Shown here: piece by piece, positions 1 through 11,600 of the stretch | How positions within the stretch are numbered: the first letter of the stretch is position 1 | Layout: each line of letters opens with the position of its first letter | NCBI GenBank assembly: GCA_026874595.1 | Contig: CM049308.1 | Coordinates: 36,080,027 to 36,144,026 of the forward strand | Length of the DNA: 64,000 bases | Reading direction: 5' to 3' | From: Sipunculus nudus | Taxonomy: Eukaryota > Annelida > Sipuncula > Golfingiida > Sipunculidae | The notes under the pieces: generated by a model | The model's database searches: none | Told to the model about the DNA's origin: nothing | Seen by the model: the letters and a program-made list of their open reading frames with translations, nothing else | Program-made: the position numbers and the translations under genes

Positions 1-1316
1 GTAGAAAGTTTAAACAAAATTGGCAAGTTTTTTAAAAATTTGACTGGAAGTTGTGAATCTCAGCTTATGATGTTGCAGGTCATGCTTGGCAGCAGAGCGT
101 CATGCCCATTGGTCACTCGTTACTGCCATCTAATTTTCACACAAAGTAAACAGAGGTGTATCAGACACATTTTGTGGAATGCTTATTAACAGTTTTCTGT
201 TGTATTTGACTTGTTTTGTTTTTTTTTTTTACTTCTACAGTGGGTTATTTAGAAATAAATTGCATACATTAATATGGAGGAAGAACAGCCATGCTCCTTT
301 GTTGAAGATACATCAGATGTGAATCAGAGACCCTGGACTGGCAAAGTGTGGGATTCAGGGAGAGATTTTTTTTGTGTAAAAATATATTGAGAATACCAGG
401 GAAACTAGATATCTCAACAGGGAAATAGACCAAAGTGCATTGTAAGCTTCTATCTGTATATAATAAATCAGCATAGGTATAGAATCTTTCAACATTTTTG
501 TACACAGATACTAAAATTTCTTGGCATTTTCACATCTGCTTAGTTGTATCAGCACACATTTAGGTCATGAGCATGATGTCACTGTGGGGGGCATTACTGA
601 AGCACAGATACAGAGGTAAACACATATCTACATCAGGGAGACACAGAACTGTCCAAATAGCAAGTATGGTGTATTACACAGCAAAATACCCTCATGGGAA
701 ACGTACCACCTTCAGCAATGGAGGATTAATGGTGTTACAGATGTCATGTTTTCTGGTTTTATATAACAAGATGGTATGTCAGTTCAAAACGACTGGTCCC
801 TGGGCCAATTTGTTTCTTCTATCCTTGAAAGTTACATGGGGAGATCAGATATATGCTCTGCTGGGGAGCAGAAACAATCACTTTGTATTTGAGCCATGGT
901 TACAGAATATTGATCAGTGTCTGGGCCAATAGTCCTGCCAGACAAGCCAAGTACCTGTCTACCCCAGTGTGTGTGTCACTAACACGTGACATGTACAGCC
1001 AGCAGGCAGCATCTAGCCAGCACTGTTTGACTCCTCAGGAGCCAGGTTTACCTGCCATCCAGTGGACACCAGGGAACACAAGAAGGATGCTTCAGGTCTA
1101 CCTGTATTATATACCTGCTTCCTGTGTGCCATTGCAGCACTCAGTTTATTTTCATAAATGTGTAATGTATAGGACTGAAACATGATCTTGTGTTCCCTGG
1201 TAGTTCAGTGAAAAACACCTATTTGATAATATTTTATTGTCATAAAAAACAAACACAAACATATTTACAAGTAGGCACCTAGGTATAGTGTCAACAGGAA
1301 CTGAATGCTTTGAACA

Positions 1317-1429
1317 TTGAAAAAAAAGACACAGAACTGAGCTCATACAATGTTCTTTATGCACATCACATAATTGAAAAAAAGACACAGAACTGAGCTC
1401 ATACAATGTTCTTTATGCACATCACATTA
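1317..1429. repeat. 57-bp tandem duplication
   Basis: Two almost identical units start at 1317 and 1374, each with TTGAAAAAAA, GACACAGAACTGAGCTC and CATACAATGTTCTTTATGC. They differ by about one A in the A-run and at the very end, so the duplication is recent. Confidence 0.95.
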
Positions 1430-1666
1430 TTAGAAACAGAATAAAACCTGTTGGAGTTCACATAAAAAAGTTTTAAGTGTTTTTGTGTTAGCAAGGAGGT
1501 TACAGACTGGAGTATAAGGAGGGGTCTGGCCATGTCGAATGTTGCTGAGGGGGGTCATAAAACTTGCTACTCAAAGGCACACAGAGATGCTGCTGATAAG
1601 CCTGGTGCTGATTGATACAGCGTGAGAGACCCTCCTTCTATCTCAATTTATTTATTTGTCTGTTTT

Positions 1667-1684
1667 TGTGTGTGTGTGTGTGTG
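1667..1684. repeat. (TG)n microsatellite
   Basis: About nine TG dinucleotides following a T-rich stretch. Confidence 0.9.
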
Positions 1685-2382
1685 AAAAGTGTTATCCTAA
1701 ACCTTTCACAAAATTACATGCGAAAGTCGGACCTTGCTATTTTCCGAAAATAACATGTTCTACAGTATTTCATAATAGGATATTAGAATTTCTGCATTAG
1801 ATATATCAGCTCAGACTTATTTTGTATTTAGTAGCCTTAACGTTCACTCAAACAACAGCCAGTAGTACTTGTAGTAGGGGCTAATAGAAACATTTTTTAA
1901 ATACCACAAACCATGATTTGATTTAATGAAAGAAACAATCTCTTTAGGTAGCTCTGAGCTCTCTCAACAACAGAACAACCAGGTGATACTGGTGAGCTTG
2001 TTTGTGCTACACATTGTTTTATTACTTGTATATATTGTAAGATGGTCATGTTGGTAATGATAGCACTTGCATTCCACTTTCACTACAGTCATTGTCACAT
2101 TGTGGACCTTTACCTTTAAACAGGTCAATATTGCATCATTTTTTGCCGGCCCACTCAACTTACAGTGTCCATTTTTTAAGGAATCCGTATTTTCCTATGT
2201 TGTTCTATTTTGTCTTATTTTCCACACCAGGCAGAGTTTGAAAAATTATATTAATGAGGAACAGGCAGAGAAAGCTGGGATTATGCACTCTAAACCATCC
2301 ATAAAGCTTTACTTTTAATGTACGTAAAGGATAGCCTACTTGAATAAACATGTCCTCCTTGAAATATATACATGTACTTATT

Positions 2383-2740
2383 GTATCCCCCCCCCCCCCC
2401 CCCCCCCCCAGATAAAGTCAGGATACTATGGTTTAGGCACGGTCGCGCAGCTGCTGCAAAGATTCCTTTCAGGCAAGATAACTAAACAAAAATTTTCAAG
2501 AATCTGTACCAAACTTAACATGTGCACAGATATGAGGACAAAACCTTTGTAAAATGGGGTCATGACCTTTACTAGGAGAGTGACCTTGACCTTCAATGGG
2601 ATCATTTTGGGAGAAAATCACACCAGTCCTTAAATTTCTCAAGAAATCTTGCATGGATTGATCCAAAAATCAAGTTGGCTGAAGATCTTGACTAGTGTTG
2701 TTATGTACTGGAAATTGGTGGCAACACCTATTATCCTTTT
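2383..2740 (+). mobile_element. family 1 element, copy B, 5' part (interrupted)
   Basis: Starts with GTATC plus a 23-base C run (2387-2409), then AGGATACTATGGT, and follows the 16820-17164 copy: GGTCATGACCTTTACTAGG, GTGACCTTGACCTTCAATGG and TGGTCCAAAAATCAAG-like words, ending at CACCTATTATCCTTTT. At 2740 it is interrupted by a complete family 2 element and resumes after it at 5388. Confidence 0.85.
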
Positions 2741-5387
2741 TAGCTCAGCTGACTATAAGTCATCTGAGCTATAGTCGTGGTCCATTGTCCGTCATCCGTC
2801 CGTCTGTCCGTCCGTCTGTCCGTCCGTCTGTCCGTCCGTCCGTCCGTCCGTAGATGTGGCACGTTTTGAAACCGTAAGACCTAGGAATCCAAAATTCAGC
2901 ATAATGTTAGATGTCCCCAAGATCTCCTACCAAGCCGAAAACTGGGTCTTTGCGACTTCATTCCTTTGAGAAATTAAGGAAAAACCTCAATTTTTTATTA
3001 AAAACCTATTTTCACACATTAGGACTGCCTAATATCAAAACCACTCATCTGTTTTTCCTCATATTTCCTATAAATAATCCTCTATATAATTCCTATGTAC
3101 ATGCCAGAAATTAGGTCTGTATTATTTAATTTAAAAAAGTTATGGGCCCAAACATAATGCATTTTGTAAATAATCAGGAAAGAAATTTTATCACTTAACA
3201 CAAAACTTGTTAAAGCTGAGCACTTTTTTTCCAGTAATATTACTTTTATTAATCAAAATTAAATTGTATACCCAAAATTAGATCAAAATCTTTTAAATTT
3301 TTAAAAATATTAGCAAAAATAAAAATTGGTACTTAAATTTTGCCCAACTTTGACCATGGCACGTTTTTTTGCTGTAACTGCTGTGGATTTAATTTTCACA
3401 GCATGTTTTTGTTAGCATTTCAACTGTTAACACCAAAAATTTGAAACCAGTTGATCAAAAACTGTAGATTTTATTCAAGTTTTCAAGCACCATGTCACAT
3501 ATTGCTAGTGTTATGCAGTTTGCTAGAGCTCAGCTCCCGAGCTTCAGCTCTCAGTTCCTAAAATATGGCATACAATTAGATGTCCCCAAAATCCCCTACC
3601 ATGCCAAGAATCTGGTCACTAGGACTTAATACCTTCGAGATATTAATGAAAAACTTCATTTTTCCATAAAATAAACCCATTGTTACACTTCAAGACCGCC
3701 TTATATCAAAACCACTGATCTGACTTTAATCATGTATAATATACATATTTTTCTATACATTCACTATGCACATGCCAGAAATGATGTCAGTATTGCGTAA
3801 TTGTTTTCAGTTATGGGCCTATACATAATGCACTTTGTAAAAAATCAAGAAATATATTTACTCCCTTAACAAGAGGATTGCTGAAGCTAGAGATTTTTTG
3901 TCAGGGATGTAACATTATTCAATCAAGATTCAGTTGAATACCCAAAACAAGTTCTGAATTTTTCAAATTTTATAAGTTATTAGTATAAATATAAAATTAG
4001 TACCTTAAATTTTGCCCAAACTTTGACCATGGCACGTTTGTTTCCTGTGAGTACTGTTGATATAATTTTCATATCATGCACACATAAGAATTTCAGATTT
4101 TTAGTTTAGAAAGCTAAAAGAAATTGGCCAAAAATTGTAGCTTTTATTAATGTTTATATGAGACAATGTCAGACCTTAGCTCTCCCAAGCCCCTCTTGAG
4201 TCGCATGTATATTGACCTTGTTGACCTTTCATCAAATTATGCACGCTTGAGGCGAGGCATATACTGAGGCAGCCAGGCAGCTTATGGCCAGCCACAGTTG
4301 ATCCAGGTGTCCAACCCAACTCATCTAGTAGTTTTAACCAACAACATAACAATAAATAATAAATTAATAAAATTTTATTGGTTTTAATAACAAATTAAAG
4401 ATAAATAGAAAAGGAATTTGTTAGTTTATAATAACAGGAAATTAACTTGCAGTTACTGATGATATAAGAATCTTGTATCGATGGGTAGAATGTCACGCAT
4501 TCCAAATAACACCATGCAATCACCTATGGCATTTTTCAGTTCAATTTTAATGATAAAGAAGTAAATTATATTATTCATTACTAATCATTAGGGATCATAT
4601 GAAGGAAATTAATGATAGACAAAGATGCAGTTGATAATATTAATCTAGATTCCTACTGTGTCTAGTGTGTACATTGATGTGAAATTAGTCCATAATGAAT
4701 TTTTTAAAGTTATTTTTTAATATAACTAAAAGCCATAAAACCAGGTACTTATGATCATTATTTAAATGTGTGAATTTTGTATATTCTCGATTCTCAACAT
4801 CATTGTTTGGTGAAAACTGAATAAATACCAGACATGGTGTAAATACTTTGCAAATATATTTGAATACAAATATGAATATGTACTCCATTATAAAATTTCT
4901 TGCATAAAGAATGGGAATTCAGGTAAAAATGAAAGTATATGAATACTCGTGCAAATACTTTCAAATGTATTCATGAATGCATTCATGAATATATTCTTTA
5001 ATATTATTTTAATAATCATATCAGTTATATTTCATTTAAAAAAAATCATATGATTCTCTTATTATTTTTAATAAAAATTATATTTGGGACAATATTTGTA
5101 ATTTTTTTAATAAATAGTTAAACTCTTATATTATATGTTCTTCTTATAAGTTATATGGCCAAGTCAAAATCTGTGTGACAATAGTACTCCATTTGTTAAT
5201 AAAATAAATGAAATCAATCCTCTTCCCTGTCTCCAAAGGAACTATCAAAATCATACATAAGCTAAACAACAACAACTCATAATACAGCTTATATTTATTA
5301 CCACACAAAGCCAGCATGTGCCTCATTTCTAAATCATATTTTTTTATCATATATAACAGCTGAGCGTCGTGACCTTTAGGTCCCTTG
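2741..5387 (+). mobile_element. family 2 element, copy A (full length, nested in family 1)
   Basis: The 5' end AGCTCAGCTGACT (2742) folds with AGTCATCTGAGCT (2758-2770) into a 13-bp hairpin with one mismatch. A GTCC/TCCG simple repeat follows at about 2785-2850. The body carries an internal duplication of about 670 bases (TTAGATGTCCCCAA at about 2905 and 3577). The 3' end shows CAGCTGAGC, the inverted copy of the 5' end, then a GACC...GGTC hairpin remnant and CTTG (5384-5387). No transposase or helicase is encoded, so it is non-autonomous. Confidence 0.85.
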
Positions 5388-5680
5388 TTTTTCATGCCAT
5401 TTAATATCCCCATCATTGCCACTTGACCATACAGTGAGCTTTATTAGTGAAAAACTAACGGACAGATACTTTCATATTATGCATATACATAGATATAGGT
5501 TATGGGATGATGTATATTTAAATTGGGGTCATGAACTTTCCTATGAGAGTAGCCTTGACCATTAATATTTCCTTATTTGGTGAAAAACACACAAAATCTA
5601 AAAATATCTCCATTAGGGATGCATGGATTGGTCCAAAAATCAAATTGGCCAAAGATCTTGGATAGCTTACATGACTCATT
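5388..5680 (+). mobile_element. family 1 element, copy B, continuation after nested insertion
   Basis: Reads TTTTTCATGCCATTTAATA, then CCACTTGACCATACAGT, matching the sequence that follows position 17172 in the uninterrupted copy (TTTTTGCGCCTTTTAATACC, CCACTTAACAGTACTGT). Similarity fades near 5680; no 3' terminus is present, so the copy is 3'-truncated. Confidence 0.85.
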
Positions 5681-8600
5681 TATATACATTTGTACTATTC
5701 ACAGCTGTGAATCTGAAGTACATGTATATGTATATTTACATGCAACAATTGTATAATAACGCTGCTGTCCTTGTGGCCCAGTCAGAAATTAGTGCCTTGT
5801 GAATTGTCATTGACAAAGTTCAGAGAACATGTGTCTGTCTAGATACAAAATAGACGAAGTACTGGGTGTGACTCCTTTGAGTACCAATACTAGTACATTT
5901 GTATTTTGAAAACTTCTTTGTTTCTGACCTAATTATAAATAATTGCACCAGTGATGCAAGCTCATTAAGTTTTTGTCAGCTCATAAGAGAGTTAGTTAGA
6001 AGATCCAGGTGCCTGATAATGCTGCCGTTATCTTGATACTCGGCCACCTCACACTTTGTCTTCACAGAGGACCTGGCTTTTATCCTTTTTTTTTTGCAAA
6101 ATTTTTTTCGAAAAGCAGCTTGTTAAAAAAAAATTAGGGATTCATTGATGAATATTCATCAAGGGAAGAGTTTTGTGCCTTTGCTTACAGTCCTGGTCAT
6201 GCTTACTGAACCAGCCATATGACTAGTTCATTTGTGCAGACATAGGTGACAGCACATGCTGGTGATGTACTGGCAATGACAACGGAGGGATAATCATTAG
6301 TCCATGTAATTGTTCATCTGTCCACACCACTTATGTGATGTGTTTGTTAGGAAGTCACTTGGTATATGACAAGTGATAGCACATCCAAGCCATGCAGCAC
6401 CAGAGACTACCAGTTGTTTATTGCTGTCAGCATAAAAAACTCACATTTTTTCCTACAGCTGTCACTGAAGGATAATATAATTAACTGTCTGCTGCTAATG
6501 GAGTATGGTCACTGTTGACACAGTGTTACCCAACATGTTCATGTTATTGTATATCTGTGATGTGCATAATTTATAGACATTTTTCTGTGATATATCAGGT
6601 TCATTGTAAATATTTAAGAATGTTGCACAGCATATATTTAGGTTTCTATTTATTATTATATAATTTTCTGCAAACATGTATTGGAAGTAAAATGTTGCAC
6701 CAAGTTTTGCCACATAGACATTAAAGTTTAATTTTTTTTGTATGAGGTACTTCACTGTGATTGATGATATGTCACAGAACCATGGCTATGCCAGATCACA
6801 CCCAACATAAACATGTTAGTATCAAGGGTGGTTTTTGTATGGGACAGTTGTCTCTGTGTGTGAGATAGTGATCATTTTAATTACCACTAGTGATCCTTTT
6901 AAATACTGGTATGGTCAGATTTGGAAGTTCCCAGGAATAGTGTTTTTTGTCTCTTCCACAAGATGGATACATTGTGTTATTGATAATGCAAGCCTAATAG
7001 AAATCATTGGCTTTCATTTATACACTGTGTTACAAACTCTTAATTAATGCTTGACCACCAGAATTTCCAGGTAGTTCCCAGCAAAATTCTGTCAATGCTT
7101 ACCCCCTTTGGCCGACAAAAGGGTCTGATCCAGATCATCTATTTTTTTGGGAACAAGGAAAATCTTAACCATTATTGACCGGTACTACTGATCAAAATTG
7201 ATTTCAGGTAACCTAACAGATATGTAAGCATTCAAAAAGGTGTAAAGAATAGACAATATGAACCCAAGTCCAGGCTAAGTATTTACATGCAACCAATAGC
7301 ACTAAAATAACATGATTAGTTACAGTTTAATGTATATATGTCACCTGCTCTTTTGAAAGTCTAATGTAACACTCCAAGAGTCAGTAGCTCAAGTCTGTTG
7401 CTGTTGGTTCTTTGATTTCATATCAAAACAGACAAATGAGCTTAACAAAATAGTAATTATGTACAAAGCTTTTAATACTTTAAATTTTTTTCCAGACATA
7501 ATACATAAAACAGGGTTCACAATTAAAACAATCTGGGAAAAAGTAATAACCTTGGGTGTTTGGTCAATTTTCTGTCCTACAGAAACTCACTGCCAGGTAG
7601 AAAATTTGACCAGTTTCAAGCCCTGTCATTACTAATGTAGAGACATCATGAGCAGCCAATTGTCATGTCTGGACTTGGGATCATTGCCCTGTAGATATCT
7701 GACTTTCACTTTTTAACTGTCTTCAGAATATCCTGTTTATGTGGATAATTATAAAATAATGAAACTGTTTGATATAATGGGTAATCGTGTTGTTACGAAC
7801 ATGTGAGGTGCCCTGTCTGTTTAGATAGAATGTTTGTCATGGTGTTCATTCTCAGCAGGGGGCTGTTTTTTCTAAAAATTATGGGATATAACAATTTGAT
7901 AACCATGGGTTTGGTTGTGGTCACCCACCAATGATGATTAGATACAACAGGATGGGTGGGCCCACAGTGAGGTCAACCACTTGGGCTTATTGAGCAATAG
8001 TCATAGACTTCTTATACTAATAAATGATTGCCCGGCATTCAGGTAGCTCTGCTGTCATCATGCCTGTAATTACATGACAGAGAAACATTTATTTCTTTGA
8101 CACTCAGGAACCTTACAGTTTTTGCTGAAGAGAAACATTGGTTACTTTAAAATTGATGCCTTTAGTTTGTTACAGAATATTAAGATTGCTGATAATAACA
8201 AAATTTTAAACCAAAACTGTTTGTATAATGGCTTTCACCTATTAATGCTGTTACAATAAGGCATTATACATAACACAAGAGTTTTCATATTCTGTTGGGA
8301 TTAGTCCATATATTTTACATAATTCACTGACTAGGTGCACAATATCTGAGACATACTAAAAATCCTAAATACAACATTCATTGACAATGTCAGAGAGATA
8401 ACCATTTTAAGATGATCATAAAGCAGCAGCTGTTGTTCACACAGTTGGATAGTCCAGTCCAGTTTCCATTCTGAGTGAGAAACACAGTCTTCCAATGATC
8501 ACACTGATGGGTTGATTTCCTTGCATGTGTATGAACTGTGAGCTCTCAGTTTACTGTCTTATATTTGCATTGGCCTCCGTACTGCTCATGTAGAAAATCC

Positions 8601-11600
8601 AGCTGGCTGAGCCTCATGAGTCGTAGGTCAGCCACTATAATTATTGTTTAGTAAATGATTTGATAAGTAAAGGAATATCCATTAGAATCATTAATGTCCA
8701 TGTCCAGACCATCCGTCCATTAAGCCCCCACACTAGTTTTAACTAAGACCAAATTGGGGCTAATTTTAAGGGAACAACCCGGTGGTGCGATTACAGCCGC
8801 TTCAATTATGTTGATAATGAAACCAGCATCAGTAGGCGGACCAGTGTTAGCGAGGACTTGGGAGGCCAGCACGTCATGAAATGTCAGGATTACACCTGCC
8901 ACTGTGTTCCACAGCAGCACGTGGGCAGCATGTTTTGAGCAGAAGCTCGTAACATCTCCTTTATTGATTTGGCAGGCCTCCCACGTCCACGTGTAGGCGG
9001 ACAGTCATTAAATGTATTGTGACATCTTTTAGAGAATTTGTCAGTGGCGTGTATAAAGGATGAATTCCGTTTGCTGATGGTCTGGTTGGGGAAAAACATG
9101 CACAAAAGTGGCTACCCTCTTTTAGTGTTTTCTTACATCCAAGGTATTTTATTGAAAGCTTGTGTCTGACTCGAAAACAGGATTTATTTTTATCCCTCAA
9201 TAGTGCTTAAATGGAATGTTTTTTTTTTGGGGGGGGGGGGGGCTAGCTTTTTTTCTACTGGAGTTTTTTATCAAACTGAATTTGAAAAGGGGAGTCATAA
9301 CGATAAGTGTTGATGCCAAGGTGACATGATTTCTTTTCTGCTTTAAGCCCTGTAGTCATTGCTGGATCTCCTCAATACTGTATCTTTATTTTGTCCTGTG
9401 TCATTTTGACATTTGACTTGTTGATTGTGATTTAATATCCTGAGTAGAGAGCTTGCTTTGATAAATGTGACTTTTGGTCAGATGTAGACCTGTCAGTAGA
9501 TACAGCAGAGTTTACTGACAGCTATAAGAGTGAGTTGTATGAGTGGCTTTGTATCTGTTCTCCTTCAGGCTAAACACAGGCAGAGAGACTTTGTAAATTT
9601 TGGTCTGGAAAATCTGTACTTGACAATTAGACCTGTCTAGAATCTGCAAGGGAAAAATGATTTACTCTCCTTTTTGAGAAAACAAACTCATTAATATATG
9701 CTGTGTTACAAAGACCTGATATTGAATTTGCTAAATTGGTCAGCCTCATTTACATAATCATTAAGCACATCAAGCACAGTACCCTTATAAAAATGTAGAG
9801 GTTTCAGTGCTCAATTTAATCTCCTTTAGTATTGTTTAGTTGTATCAGTGTTAAATTCTCTGTACTTTTTTCCTTCTGGCTACCTTTTAGGCCACTAAAT
9901 ATGATCATGGCCCTAGAAAGTCTTAAATCAACAGCTGGACAACAGCTGGTCAGTACTGATCAGAAAGCATAAAGCAGGTCATGATGACTTTTATTCTGTG
10001 ATTTTGGGTACCTTGTAACTCAGACTCATCAGGGTGTTTACATTTTCTATAACAAATATTGGTATCCCAGATTTGGACTTATGTTCTTCATTTGTACATG
10101 TGAAATAACACTAATAAATATGGTATTTTACTATAATGGGTATAATTTGTATAACAAAATTGTACTTGTGTTCCTCATTTACATATTTACCCGTGCTAGC
10201 ATGCAATGTTTCGAGAAATCAGGCCCCACCACTGCCACCATGCAGTTCTTTAAAAATAATATGTACGGTAATCAATCATTTTAAGTAAAAGCTTTGACAG
10301 AGGTTCAAATATCTCAATAATTGATGTATGGGTCCCCTTGAGAAGTTTGTATTCTTGGTCATCATGGACAGCTTGATAATTCCAAATTTCTTCACTTTTT
10401 CACAAATAAAGGCTTGTTCACATATGGCCAGTGTCACAAGATTTGCTGCCCCCATGCCATCCCAAGATGGACAGATGCCATGTCTTGGTGTCACCCCAGT
10501 TCTGAAGAATTTTAAACATTTAAAAAAAATGTCCCAGTGTCTTCCTAGTTTTCTCTTAATTAACCCTGTTGTATCCCAGTTTTACCCAAGTGTTCCTGTG
10601 ATGTTACCCAATGCTAAGCCACATCAGGGATGACACCACCATGAGTTAGCCCTGTCTTAAAGAGTAATTATCAGATTAACAAGCAGCAGGTGGCTGTCTG
10701 CAAGAGTAATTTGGTTGTTATTCACAAGGCTGAACTGTCTTCCTGAAATTCCCCCTTTATTCAGGCCTCCCTGGCTCATGCTCTACCATTCACAAAGTTT
10801 CATGGAAAATTGATACAAATGTTTTGTGTAGACCAGCTGATAAACAAGCAAACAGATATGGGTTAAGACAGACCCACAGTGGAGTTAATTACTACACTGA
10901 CTTCTTTTTATAGGTTAGGATGGTATCACTTGCAGACTGTGCTCAAGATACACATTATGATACAGGAAATTGATGCATCTGTCCTGTTTCCATGAAATTT
11001 GCAAATAATGATTAGGTACATGTTGATTAATCACTTTTGTTGTATTAGACAGGCTGTACATATCTATCATGCTCTGTTCCAAGCTAAATTAATGTTCATA
11101 TAATTACTTTTTGTATGTTTATTTATTTATATATATACGTTCATTCAGTATGATGCAGGGAATTTTAAGTTGCAGTGAATTATGAATAAATTGGATACAT
11201 TTTCCTTTATTATGCATATTACATAGGAGGATTTGCTTTATGGGTTTCATGGTTGCATGACATTGCACTGACAGACTTCAACAAGAGCACCCTGGTCATG
11301 AAGTGCTACCCTCCTCCCCAGCATAAGTGTCATCTAGCCCCATAATATGCCATATATATCTGGATATTAGTCTGTTACTAAAGCCTGGGCCTCATGTCAG
11401 GTAGCACCCTCAATAAGAAGGTGCAGAAAGCTCCAATGTGTTTTGAGCCTGAGTCACCCATGACACAAGCAAGCACTGACCCAGTTCAGGTCAGAGTTGA
11501 CTTGGTGCATTGCGCTGATATAGTGGGGCCAGAGAGCAACTGTAAATAAGTTGGGTAGTCAAGCTTGCAAGGGAGATTACCAGATACCTGCTCACGATGC

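Larger units (their letters stand above)
1..2382. other. unannotated non-coding DNA
   Basis: AT-rich sequence with only short, composition-driven open frames and no splice-supported exon. It contains a 57-bp tandem duplication and a short TG repeat, listed separately. Confidence 0.5.

Noticed and set aside
567-1185. Two overlapping open frames of 121 and 110 codons near the left edge
   Set aside because: They overlap in different frames, lack domains and codon bias, and appear to be chance readings.
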